Notes under the pieces: generated by a model
What the model was told of the DNA's origin: nothing
Database searches by the model: none
What the model saw: only the letters and a program-made list of their open reading frames with translations
Made by a program: the position numbers and the translations under genes
In this document: positions 1-6,071 of the stretch, piece by piece
Position numbering within the stretch: the first letter of the stretch is position 1
Layout of the letters: each line of letters starts with the position of its first letter
Source: Burkholderiales bacterium
GTDB taxonomy: Bacteria > Pseudomonadota > Gammaproteobacteria > Burkholderiales > Burkholderiaceae_C
DNA: 10,646 nt
Direction of reading: 5' to 3'
NCBI GenBank assembly: GCA_947448105.1
Contig: CANFNE010000061.1
Span: 1-10,646 of the forward strand

Positions 1-834
1 GCTCTTGACCATGTCCTCGGTCACCAGCACGGGCGCAGCACGGCCTGGAATGAGCGCAGTGGAAATCACCACATCGGCCAGCGCTACGCGTTTGGCGACC
101 TCGGTCTTTTGCCGGTCCAGCCAGCTTTGCGGCATAGGACGGGCGTAGCCGCCCACGCCCACGGCGGCGTCTTTTTCTTCGGGTGTGTCGTAGGACACTT
201 CAATAAACTTGCCGCCCAGTGACTCGATTTGCTCTTTGACGCTGGGACGCACGTCGGACGCCTCAATCACCGCGCCCAGGCGCTTGGCGGTGGCAATCGC
301 CTGCAAACCGGCCACGCCCACGCCCAAAATCACCACGCGCGCGGCCTTGACGGTGCCCGCGGCGGTCATGAGCATGGGGAAAAAGCGCTGGTATTTGTCT
401 GCGGCAACCATCACTGCCTTGTAGCCCGCGATATTGGCCTGGCTGGACAACACGTCCATGCTTTGGGCGCGGGTGGTGCGTGGCGCGGCTTCCAGAGCAA
501 AGCCCGTTAGACCGGCAGCGGCCATGCGAGCCAGGCCGTCGGCATCAAAGGGGTTGAGCATGCCCACCAGGGCCGCGCCCGAAACCATGTGCGAAAGCTC
601 CTGGGCGCTGGGCGCCACGACCTTGAGCACCAGTGGGCTGGCAAGGGCAGCTGCGGCATCGCAGATTTCGGCGCCTGCGGCTGCATAGGCTGCATCCGTG
701 ACGCTGGCGTGCACGCCAGCGCCTGTTTGTACCCGCACCGTATGGCCTTGGGCAATGAGTTTTTTCACCGTTTCGGGGGTAACCGCAACGCGGGTTTCAC
801 CCGCCGCAGTCTCGGCAGGTACGCCTATTTGCAT
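1..834 (-). CDS. pntA: NAD(P) transhydrogenase alpha subunit, N-terminal part (partial)
   Basis: This is the NAD(H)-binding subunit of the proton-translocating nicotinamide nucleotide transhydrogenase. The enzyme transfers hydride between NADH and NADP+ at the inner membrane, coupled to proton flow. The minus-strand frame from ATG 834 stays open for 278 codons to position 1, so the C-terminus is missing. The start MQIGVPAET resembles the usual M-IGVPKE opening of the family. The segment AQSMDVLSSQANIAGYKAV (about 123-141) is typical. A Rossmann dinucleotide-binding loop, GVGVAG, lies at 171-176, followed by LQAIATAKRLGAVIEASDVR. The start is supported by an AGGAG ribosome-binding site (plus positions 842-846), 7 nt upstream. 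In many proteobacteria the alpha subunit is split into PntAA (about 370-390 aa) and PntAB; the missing end prevents telling split from fused forms. Alanine dehydrogenase is a related family, but the RAQSMD...QANIAGYKAV region favours PntA. No functional link to the secretion genes is expected. Confidence 0.93.
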   Translation of the reverse strand, partial: MQIGVPAETAAGETRVAVTPETVKKLIAQGHTVRVQTGAGVHASVTDAAYAAAGAEICDAAAALASPLVLKVVAPSAQELSHMVSGAALVGMLNPFDADGLARMAAAGLTGFALEAAPRTTRAQSMDVLSSQANIAGYKAVMVAADKYQRFFPMLMTAAGTVKAARVVILGVGVAGLQAIATAKRLGAVIEASDVRPSVKEQIESLGGKFIEVSYDTPEEKDAAVGVGGYARPMPQSWLDRQKTEVAKRVALADVVISTALIPGRAAPVLVTEDMVKS

Positions 835-977
835 GGAATCGCTCCTGGGGACATGAAAGTAAAGCTTGCTGTGAGCTTACATGAATTCCCAGCCCGCACC
901 GAGCGGGTAAAACCCGCAGCGCCCCTGTGCGGAAAAAATCCGGCCGGCGCCGCGCCCGCGCACATGGAAATATGAAG

Positions 978-1427
978 CTACGAGCCGGGTAACTTGGGCA
1001 AGCCAAGCTCAAGCGTGGTCTGGCCGTGCAGCGTGCTGCCGATGCGCGCGCCACGTGTGGAAACCGACTGCAGCACCTGGCCCTCACCAAGGGCGGATCC
1101 CACGGTGTAGGTCTTTGGCGCCGCACCGCCCACCACCAACAAAGCGTAGCCTTTGCCCACCGGGCCAGCAACGACGCCAAGCAACTGGTACTGGGTGCTG
1201 GTGGCTTCTACCGGTTTGGCTTGCGGCGCCAGATCGCCACCCAGGGCGCGCGCCAGATCCTTGGCATCCGGGGCTATTGCGTCTGCCAGCACCGAGGCCG
1301 CTTGGGCGCGCGTACCGGCCACTCCCGCAAGGCCCAAGGCCCAATACGCCGCGCTGGCAGCGGCCAGCAGCGCCGTCACAAAGGTGACCAGGTAGAGCGC
1401 CCAAGGGCGGGGGTGTGGGGTGGACAT
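978..1427 (-). CDS. gspC: Type II secretion protein GspC, short form
   Basis: GspC is the inner-membrane T2SS component that links the GspL/GspM platform to the secretin GspD in the periplasm. The 149-residue product has a short cytoplasmic N-terminus (MSTPHPRPW), one hydrophobic membrane segment at about 10-32, a linker, and a homology-region-type domain at about 79-145. That domain begins near QYQLLGVVAG and includes KTYTVGSALGEGQVLQSV. The C-terminal PDZ or coiled-coil domain of classical GspC (roughly 270-300 aa) is absent. The frame extends upstream to an ATG at 1568, but that version adds 47 residues with no membrane or signal character and would overlap the start of gspG. I therefore chose ATG 1427, directly before the membrane segment. 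The gene is divergent from gspG, with 131 nt between them, so it needs its own promoter. The function call rests on the HR-like domain and the T2SS context. Confidence 0.85.
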   Translation of the reverse strand: MSTPHPRPWALYLVTFVTALLAAASAAYWALGLAGVAGTRAQAASVLADAIAPDAKDLARALGGDLAPQAKPVEATSTQYQLLGVVAGPVGKGYALLVVGGAAPKTYTVGSALGEGQVLQSVSTRGARIGSTLHGQTTLELGLPKLPGS

Positions 1428-1558
1428 GCGCGGATTATCCGGGAACTTAGTGCGTGAAAGCACACAGCTCCAACAACCGAATTCTGGGGCGGCACGTCTT
1501 GATATCTGGCTAAACTGGCTTTTTTCTAAAAACGGCGCCCCCAGCGGCAACGCAGCAC
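1428..1558. promoter_or_regulatory. Divergent gspC/gspG intergenic region with candidate promoters
   Basis: This is the only place from which both gspC and the gspG operon can be started. On the minus strand, GATAAT (plus 1434-1439) matches five of six bases of the sigma-70 -10 box. Its expected transcription start falls on the A of the gspC ATG, which would give a leaderless mRNA. No good -35 box is seen at normal spacing. The same box lies in a small palindrome, CGGAT-T-ATCCG (1431-1441). On the plus strand, TTGATA (1499-1504) resembles a -35 box, but the possible -10 boxes are weak: TCTAAA at 1525-1530 is 20 nt away. A direct repeat CTGGCT-AAA-CTGGCT spans 1506-1520. Neither gene has a clear Shine-Dalgarno sequence. 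The need for promoters here is firm; the exact boxes are guesses. Confidence 0.4.
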
Positions 1559-2023
1559 ATGAAACCAAGCATTGTTCAGCGCACTTCTTTGCGTAGCCGC
1601 GCCATGGCGAGCCCGCACAAAGGCTTCACCCTCATCGAACTCATGGTGGTGCTGCTCATCATCGGCGTGCTGGCCGCGCTCATCGTGCCCAATGTGCTGG
1701 ACCGGGCAGACGACGCCAAGGTCACCGCCGCCAAGACCGACGTCAGCAACCTGATGCAAGCGCTCAAGCTTTACCGCCTTGACAACAGCCGCTACCCCAC
1801 GGCCGAGCAAGGTTTGCCCGCGCTGGTCACCAAGCCGACAACCGAGCCCGTACCGCCCAACTGGAAGAAAAACCTCGACCAGCTGCCCAACGACCCCTGG
1901 GGCAAGCCCTATGTCTACCTGAACCCCGGCGTCAAGGGCGAGATTGACGTGATGTCCTTCGGCGCCGACGGCCAGTCAGGCGGCGAGGGCAAAAATGCCG
2001 ACATTGGCAGCTGGCAGCCCTAG
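1559..2023 (+). CDS. gspG: Major pseudopilin GspG
   Basis: GspG is the main subunit of the T2SS pseudopilus, which is thought to push or pull substrates through the secretin. The prepilin signal is clear: HKG|FTLIE, with prepilin peptidase cleavage after G22, Phe at +1 and Glu27 at +5, followed by a hydrophobic helix (about 23-46). Mature length is about 132 residues. The C-terminal half carries the GspG-specific pattern: DNSRYPTAEQGLPALV, NDPWGKPYVYLNPG, and the calcium-loop region SFGADGQSGGEG with NADIGSW at the end. The start at 1559 gives a 22-residue leader. An internal ATG at 1604 (MASPHKG) gives a 7-residue leader and is equally possible, because neither has a good ribosome-binding site. 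It is the first gene of the operon. Its stop codon lies inside a perfect inverted repeat and overlaps the start region of gspH by 29 nt. Confidence 0.97.
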   Translation: MKPSIVQRTSLRSRAMASPHKGFTLIELMVVLLIIGVLAALIVPNVLDRADDAKVTAAKTDVSNLMQALKLYRLDNSRYPTAEQGLPALVTKPTTEPVPPNWKKNLDQLPNDPWGKPYVYLNPGVKGEIDVMSFGADGQSGGEGKNADIGSWQP

Positions 2024-2570
2024 GGCACTGCGCCCTAGGGCTGGGCCTTGCAGCGCGGGTGGTCGCTGGCGGCTTGCGCGCCGCACCGCGCGGGGATTTA
2101 CCTTGCTGGAGCTTTTGGTTGTGATGGCCATCGTGGCCATTGCGTCCGCCGGCGTGGTGCTGGCCATGCGTGACAGCAGCGCCTCTGCGCTGGAGCGCGA
2201 TGCCCAGCGCCTGGCCGCCGTGCTGGAGTCGGGCCGTGCGCACGCGCGCATGCAGGGCACGCCGGTTTACTGGCGCGCAGTAAGCGGCGGCTTTGTGCTC
2301 GAGGGCCTGAACCCGCCCCAGCCGCCCCAAGCCTGGCTCAGTGCCGACACCTCCGTAACCGCCGTGCTGCACGCGCCAACATCCGGCGCATCCGGCGCGC
2401 CTGGCAACAATGCCGAGCGCCTGAGCCTGGGGCCCGAGCCGATCTTGGACGCCCAGGGCCTGGTCTTAGCGGTACGCAACAAGCCCGAAATCCAGCTGCA
2501 ACTCGCCACCGACGGCCTGCGGCCCTTTGCTCTGGTGCCGCTGGGTACCGCGCTGGGAACGATGCCATGA
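1995..2570 (+). CDS. gspH: Minor pseudopilin GspH
   Basis: GspH is a minor pseudopilin near the tip of the T2SS pseudopilus. The product has 191 residues, with a processing site TARG|FTLLE (cleavage after G34, Glu39 at +5) and a hydrophobic helix at about 36-57. After the helix come the RDAQRLAAVLESGRAHARMQG segment typical of GspH, then VYWRAVSGGFVLEGL, and a C-terminus matching the family's 'DG' region (ATDGLRPFALVPLG). The 34-residue leader is long and Arg/Ala-rich. ATG 1995 is the only ATG in frame before the cleavage site; TTG 2004 is an alternative. The gene starts 29 nt before the end of gspG, so translation is probably coupled to it. The leader codons run through a 12-bp hairpin. The stop overlaps the start of gspI as ATGA. 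Confidence 0.93.
   Translation: MPTLAAGSPRALRPRAGPCSAGGRWRLARRTARGFTLLELLVVMAIVAIASAGVVLAMRDSSASALERDAQRLAAVLESGRAHARMQGTPVYWRAVSGGFVLEGLNPPQPPQAWLSADTSVTAVLHAPTSGASGAPGNNAERLSLGPEPILDAQGLVLAVRNKPEIQLQLATDGLRPFALVPLGTALGTMP
2015..2043 (+). other. Perfect 12-bp inverted repeat at the gspG stop codon
   Basis: CAGCCCTAGGGC (2015-2026) and GCCCTAGGGCTG (2032-2043) are exact reverse complements separated by the loop ACTGC (2027-2031). In mRNA this would form a very stable, GC-rich stem-loop. The TAG stop of gspG (2021-2023) sits in the left arm, and both arms are read as codons of the gspH leader. Each arm contains the tetranucleotide CTAG, which is scarce in many bacterial genomes. No run of T follows, so it is not a standard intrinsic terminator. 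Possible roles are protecting the gspG message from 3' decay, slowing ribosomes or polymerase before gspH, or partial termination. The structure is read directly from the sequence; the role is inferred. Confidence 0.75.
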
Positions 2571-2962
2571 GCTCCGCCAATACGCCCGGCCCGCGCCGCC
2601 CCGAGCGCGACCGCCTGCGCGGATTTACCCTGGTAGAAGTGCTGGTGGCGCTTACCATCGTGGGCGTGGCGCTGCTAGCCGGCCTCAAGGCCACCGGCGC
2701 GCTCACCCTGCACGCCCAACGCCAAAGCGATGTGCTGCTGGGCCAACTCTGCGCCGAAAACGCGCTCTACCAAATTCGCCTGAGCCGCCAGATGCCCGGC
2801 GTGGGCGAAAGCAGCCGCGAATGCCTGCAGGCCGGCCAGACCTTCACCGTGCTGCTCAATGTGCAGCCCACGCCCAACCCCAACTTCGTGCGCGTGGACG
2901 CCCAGGTGCGCAATGCCACCGAGCCGGTGCTTCGCTTGTCCACCATCGTGGGGCGCAACTGA
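2567..2962 (+). CDS. gspI: Minor pseudopilin GspI
   Basis: GspI is the minor pseudopilin that forms the tip complex with GspJ and GspK. The 131-residue product has the processing site RLRG|FTLVE (cleavage after G19, Glu24 at +5) and a helix VLVALTIVGVALLAGLKA. The following segment, containing AENALYQIRLSRQMPGVGE, corresponds to the A-N-L--IRL region common to GspI. The C-terminus holds short beta strands (FTVLLNVQPTPNPNFVRVDAQV). Length is normal for the family (about 120-130). Two cysteines, C62 and C86, could form a disulfide bond in the periplasm. The ATG overlaps the gspH stop (ATGA), and the stop overlaps the gspJ start by one base (TGATG). No separate ribosome-binding site is evident, which fits translational coupling. 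Confidence 0.95.
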   Translation: MSSANTPGPRRPERDRLRGFTLVEVLVALTIVGVALLAGLKATGALTLHAQRQSDVLLGQLCAENALYQIRLSRQMPGVGESSRECLQAGQTFTVLLNVQPTPNPNFVRVDAQVRNATEPVLRLSTIVGRN

Positions 2963-3738
2963 TGCTAACGCCACACGCCCTGCCCGTAGGCCCCCAAGGC
3001 CAGCGCGGCTTCACCCTGGTGGAGCTCTTGGTGGCGCTGGCGCTGATGGCGCTGATGGCGGCCATGTCCTGGCGCGGCTTGGACGCCATGGTGGGCGCGC
3101 AAAAGCGCCTGGCCGTGCATTCGGACGAGGTGCTGACCCTGCAAACCGCCTTGGCGCAGTGGGGCGCCGACCTGGACGCGCTGGCCCAGCAGCCCAACAA
3201 CCCCAGCATGGACTGGGACGGCCGAGCCCTGCGCCTGCTGCGCCGGGGCAGCCAGTCTGCGGACGAGGGCTTGCACGTGGTGGCCTGGTCGCAGCGCTTG
3301 GTGGGCAACACCACGTATTGGCTGCGCTGGCAGTCGCCCGCAGTGAGTACCCGCGCCGAGCTACTGGCCGCCTGGAGCCAGGCGGCGCGCTGGGGCCAAA
3401 ACCCCAGCGACGAGGACCGCCGCTTTGAGGTGCGCATCACCGCGCTGGCGGGTTGGCAGCTATTTTTCTACCGCGGTGGCGCCTGGACCAACCCCTTGTC
3501 CTCGGCCGACGGCAGCGCGCCTGCACAAGCTGCGGCCCCGGCACCTACACCAGGCGCATCAGGCGTGCCCATGCCCGGCCTGCCCGCAGGTGCAGGCATC
3601 GGCGACCCCACACGCAGCGCCAGCGCTGGCGCCACGCCTGACGGCGTGCGCCTGGTGCTCACCCTGCCGCCGGGCCAGGCGGTCAGCGGCGTTCTGACCC
3701 GCGACTGGGCCCGCACGGGCTTGGCAGGCACGCCATGA
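2962..3738 (+). CDS. gspJ: Minor pseudopilin GspJ with low-complexity insert
   Basis: GspJ forms the pseudopilus tip with GspI and GspK. The 258-residue product has the processing site GQRG|FTLVE (cleavage after G16, Glu21 at +5) and a hydrophobic helix at about 18-36. The early mature region SWRGLDAMV followed by Q-RLAVHSDEVLTLQTALAQWGADLDAL is characteristic of GspJ, as is FEVRITALAGWQLFFYRGGAWTNP (about 155-178). An Ala/Pro/Gly-rich stretch at about 180-226 (nt 3499-3639) interrupts the fold before the last strand (DGVRLVLTLPPGQAVSGV). The same frame is open upstream to 2527, but that extension is a shadow over gspI; the start at 2962 sits on the TGATG junction and gives a normal short prepilin leader. 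The stop overlaps gspK by 4 nt. Confidence 0.95.
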   Translation: MLTPHALPVGPQGQRGFTLVELLVALALMALMAAMSWRGLDAMVGAQKRLAVHSDEVLTLQTALAQWGADLDALAQQPNNPSMDWDGRALRLLRRGSQSADEGLHVVAWSQRLVGNTTYWLRWQSPAVSTRAELLAAWSQAARWGQNPSDEDRRFEVRITALAGWQLFFYRGGAWTNPLSSADGSAPAQAAAPAPTPGASGVPMPGLPAGAGIGDPTRSASAGATPDGVRLVLTLPPGQAVSGVLTRDWARTGLAGTP

Positions 3739-4826
3739 AGCAGCCCGCCACCCGCCTGCGCGCGCGCCAACAAGGCGCGGCCATTCTGATGGCCATGCTC
3801 ACTGTGGTGCTGGTGGCCAGCCTGGCGTCGGCCGCGCTGTGGCAGCAGTGGCGCGCGGTCGAAGTAGAAAGCGCCGAGCGCAGCCGCGCGCAATCGTCCT
3901 GGGTGCTGACCGGCGCGCTGGACTGGGCGCGGCTGATCTTGAGCGAGGACGCTCGCAAAGGCGGCGCCGACCACTTGTCCGAACCCTGGGCCATGCCGCT
4001 CGAGCAAGCACGCCTGTCCACCTTTTTGGCGGCCGACCGCAGCGACACGCTGGCCGCCGACGCCAGCAGCAACGCCTTTTTGTCGGGCCAGATCACCGAC
4101 CTGCAAGCGCGGCTGAACCTGAAAAACCTGGTGCAAGACGACGGCAAAGTGCACGCACCCACGCTGCGCATGTGGCAGCGCTTGTTTGACCAGCTGGGGC
4201 TGCCGCGCAGCACCCTGCATCGGCTTCTAACCCAGCTGCTGCGCGCCCAGCAGGCCGGCACGGTGGTGGCGAGTAACAAGCCAATGGACGCCAATGCCGA
4301 CGGCCCCTTGTGGCCGCAAGAGCCCGAGCAGCTGGTCTGGCTGGGGCTGGACTCGGCCACGCTGGCGCTGCTGCAGCCCCACATCACCGTGCTGCCCGAG
4401 CGCACGCCGGTGAACCTGAACACCGCGTCGGGCGTGGTGCTGGTGGCCTGCCTGGAGGGCCTGGCCCAGTCGGACGCGCAGCGCCTGCTCGACGCACGCC
4501 GACTGGCACATTGGGAGAGCCTGGACGACGTCAAGAATGCCGCCAAGCTGCCCCTGTTGACGCTGGACGCCCAGTTGGTGGGCACCACGAGCCGCTTTTT
4601 TGCGCTGCGCGGCGTGCTGCAAATCGACGACAACACGGTGCAGGAATACTCGGTCGTGCAGCGCGATGCGATGAACGTCAAAACCTGGTGGCGCAAGCGC
4701 CCGCTCCACCCCGCTTACACCCCCTCTGCAAACCCCATTTCGAACCCGCCAGACAAGGTCGCCTACAACAGCATGTCTGGCCCGCAAGCCCGCACCCCGG
4801 CCCCTACAATGACCGGTGATTTTTGA
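3735..4826 (+). CDS. gspK: Minor pseudopilin GspK
   Basis: GspK is the large minor pseudopilin that caps the pseudopilus tip and binds GspI-GspJ. The 363-residue product has the processing site RQQG|AAILM, with cleavage after G14. As is usual for GspK, the +5 residue is not Glu (here Met19). The membrane helix runs at about 15-35. The family segment ITDLQARLNLKNLV is at 120-133. The core motif PVNLNTAS is at about 225-232, followed by an ARRLAHWESLDDV helix-hairpin-like region and the strand RFFALRGVLQIDDNTVQEYSVVQR near 287-310. After about residue 320 the chain is Pro/Ser/Asn-rich and probably disordered. It starts inside the gspJ stop (ATGA) and ends 3 nt before gspL. Confidence 0.95.
   Translation: MKQPATRLRARQQGAAILMAMLTVVLVASLASAALWQQWRAVEVESAERSRAQSSWVLTGALDWARLILSEDARKGGADHLSEPWAMPLEQARLSTFLAADRSDTLAADASSNAFLSGQITDLQARLNLKNLVQDDGKVHAPTLRMWQRLFDQLGLPRSTLHRLLTQLLRAQQAGTVVASNKPMDANADGPLWPQEPEQLVWLGLDSATLALLQPHITVLPERTPVNLNTASGVVLVACLEGLAQSDAQRLLDARRLAHWESLDDVKNAAKLPLLTLDAQLVGTTSRFFALRGVLQIDDNTVQEYSVVQRDAMNVKTWWRKRPLHPAYTPSANPISNPPDKVAYNSMSGPQARTPAPTMTGDF
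4797..4824 (+). promoter_or_regulatory. TACAAT -10-like box before gspL
   Basis: TACAAT (4805-4810) matches five of six bases of the -10 consensus. A start about 7 nt downstream would leave a leader of roughly 13 nt before the gspL ATG. The box is flanked by CCGG (4797-4800) and CCGG (4813-4816), which can pair as a short 4-bp stem. Five T residues follow at 4820-4824. No -35 box is seen at 16-18 nt. It could be an internal promoter for the gspLMNDE half of the operon, but it lies inside the coding end of gspK and may be chance. Confidence 0.28.
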
Positions 4827-4829
4827 ACC

Positions 4830-6071
4830 ATGGCCACCCTGATCCTTACCCTTCCCAGCACCAGCTTGCACCCAGGCGCGGTGCTGGACTACGTGCTCAG
4901 CCCCGACGGTCTGGCCGTGGGCACAGCGTCGAGCGCGCCCCTGTCGCTGCTGCCAAACGCCAGCACGGGCCGTGTAACGCAGACCCTGCTGCTGGTGGGC
5001 GCGGCACAACTGTCTTGGCACCGGGTGCAATTACCCAAGGGCGCAGCGGCAAACAGTGCCCGCCTGCGCGCCGTGCTCGAGGGCCTGCTGGAAGACCAAG
5101 TGCTCGACGACCCGGCCGGGCTGCACTTTGCGCTGGAGCCGGGCAGCACCAAAGCCAGCAGTGCCTGGGTGGCCGTGTGCGACAAGGCCTGGCTGCGCAG
5201 CGGCTTGCAGGCCCTGGAGGCCGCAGGAATTGCGGTGGCGCGCATCGTGCCCGAGCTGGTACCCAGCGCCCCGGCGGATACCGGCCCTGGCGCCGCTCCC
5301 TCCGCAGACGCGAGCAGTTTGTGCGCCATAGAAAACGACGGCCAAGCTTTGCTGCTGCACGCCAGCGCCAAGGGGGTAACGCCCTGGCCGCTGCAGGCCA
5401 GCACCGTGGCTTTGCTGCACTGGCCGCAAGACGCCCCGCTGCGCGCCGAGCCCGCCGTGGCCGCCCTGACCGAGCAGCTTTTTGGGCGCAGCGTGGCTTT
5501 GCAAAGCCGGCCTGAACGCGCCCTGGCCGCATGCCAAAACGACTGGGACCTGGCCCAGCTCGACCTGGTCAACAACCAGCGCAGCCGCAGCCTCAAACGC
5601 GTAGGCGCGGCCTGGAGTGCGCTGCTGCAAGCACCTCGCTGGCGCGCCGCACGCTGGGGCCTGCTGGCCTTGGTTGCAGCAAACCTGCTGGGCCTTAATG
5701 TGCGCGCCGGGGCCGAGCGTGCCGCGTTGCAAGCGCAGCGCAAGGCCATTGATGCAGTGCTCACCAGCACCTTCCCGGCCACGCAGGTGGTGGTGGACGC
5801 ACCCGTGCAAATGCAACGCGCCGTAGCCGCCCTGCAACAAAACGCCGGAGCGCTGGGCGCGCGCGATTTTGAAACCCTGCTGGGTGCCTGGGCCCGCGCC
5901 GCACCCACCGCGCCAGTCCCCGACGGCCTGGACTTTGCCAACAGCGAACTGCGCCTGCACGGTGTAGCGCTGGCCGCAACCGAGTTGGCGAATGCCACAC
6001 AAACCCTCAAGACCCAAGGCATCGCCCTGAGCGCCAGCGGCGCAGACCTGACGCTGCGGGCCGCACCATGA
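4830..6071 (+). CDS. gspL: T2SS inner-membrane platform protein GspL
   Basis: GspL recruits the ATPase GspE to the membrane through its cytoplasmic domain and pairs with GspM in the periplasm. The product has 413 residues. The large N-terminal cytoplasmic region (about 1-265) has the actin-like GspL layout: SWHRVQLPK near 62-70, then LRAVLEGLLEDQVLDDPAGLHFAL (79-102), then a WVAVCDKAWLRSGLQALEAAGI stretch. A run DLAQLDLVNNQRS (about 240-252) corresponds to the conserved 'NL-QG-F' area just before the membrane. One hydrophobic segment lies at about 274-291 (WGLLALVAANLLGLNV), followed by a periplasmic coiled-coil and ferredoxin-like domain. The length is normal for GspL. The ATG is 3 nt after the gspK stop, and no good Shine-Dalgarno sequence is visible. 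The end overlaps gspM by 4 nt. Confidence 0.94.
   Translation: MATLILTLPSTSLHPGAVLDYVLSPDGLAVGTASSAPLSLLPNASTGRVTQTLLLVGAAQLSWHRVQLPKGAAANSARLRAVLEGLLEDQVLDDPAGLHFALEPGSTKASSAWVAVCDKAWLRSGLQALEAAGIAVARIVPELVPSAPADTGPGAAPSADASSLCAIENDGQALLLHASAKGVTPWPLQASTVALLHWPQDAPLRAEPAVAALTEQLFGRSVALQSRPERALAACQNDWDLAQLDLVNNQRSRSLKRVGAAWSALLQAPRWRAARWGLLALVAANLLGLNVRAGAERAALQAQRKAIDAVLTSTFPATQVVVDAPVQMQRAVAALQQNAGALGARDFETLLGAWARAAPTAPVPDGLDFANSELRLHGVALAATELANATQTLKTQGIALSASGADLTLRAAP

Noticed and set aside
903..917. Hairpin GCGGGT-AAA-ACCCGC between gspC and pntA as a terminator
   Set aside because: The 6-bp stem is perfect, but no T-run follows on either strand. It could still be a minor structure in the gspC 3' region.
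929..961. GC-rich block followed by six T residues on the minus strand after gspC
   Set aside because: It resembles an intrinsic terminator by composition, but I could not form a convincing stem directly before the T-run.
1491..1510. Sigma-54 promoter upstream of gspG (GGCACG at 1491-1496)
   Set aside because: The -24-like half is present, but the required GC of the -12 element is absent at the fixed distance (TA instead).
1428..1568. Longer GspC starting at 1568
   Set aside because: The extra 47 residues have no signal or membrane character and would overlap the gspG start. ATG 1427 directly precedes the membrane segment.
2527..2961. Long open frame upstream of gspJ in the same frame
   Set aside because: It overlaps gspI fully, reads as Arg/Pro-rich shadow sequence, and gspJ has a proper start and prepilin leader at 2962.
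3041..3060. Tandem GCGCTGATG repeat in gspJ
   Set aside because: Two 9-nt copies inside the hydrophobic helix encode LMALMA; this is normal codon-level repetition in a pilin-like helix.
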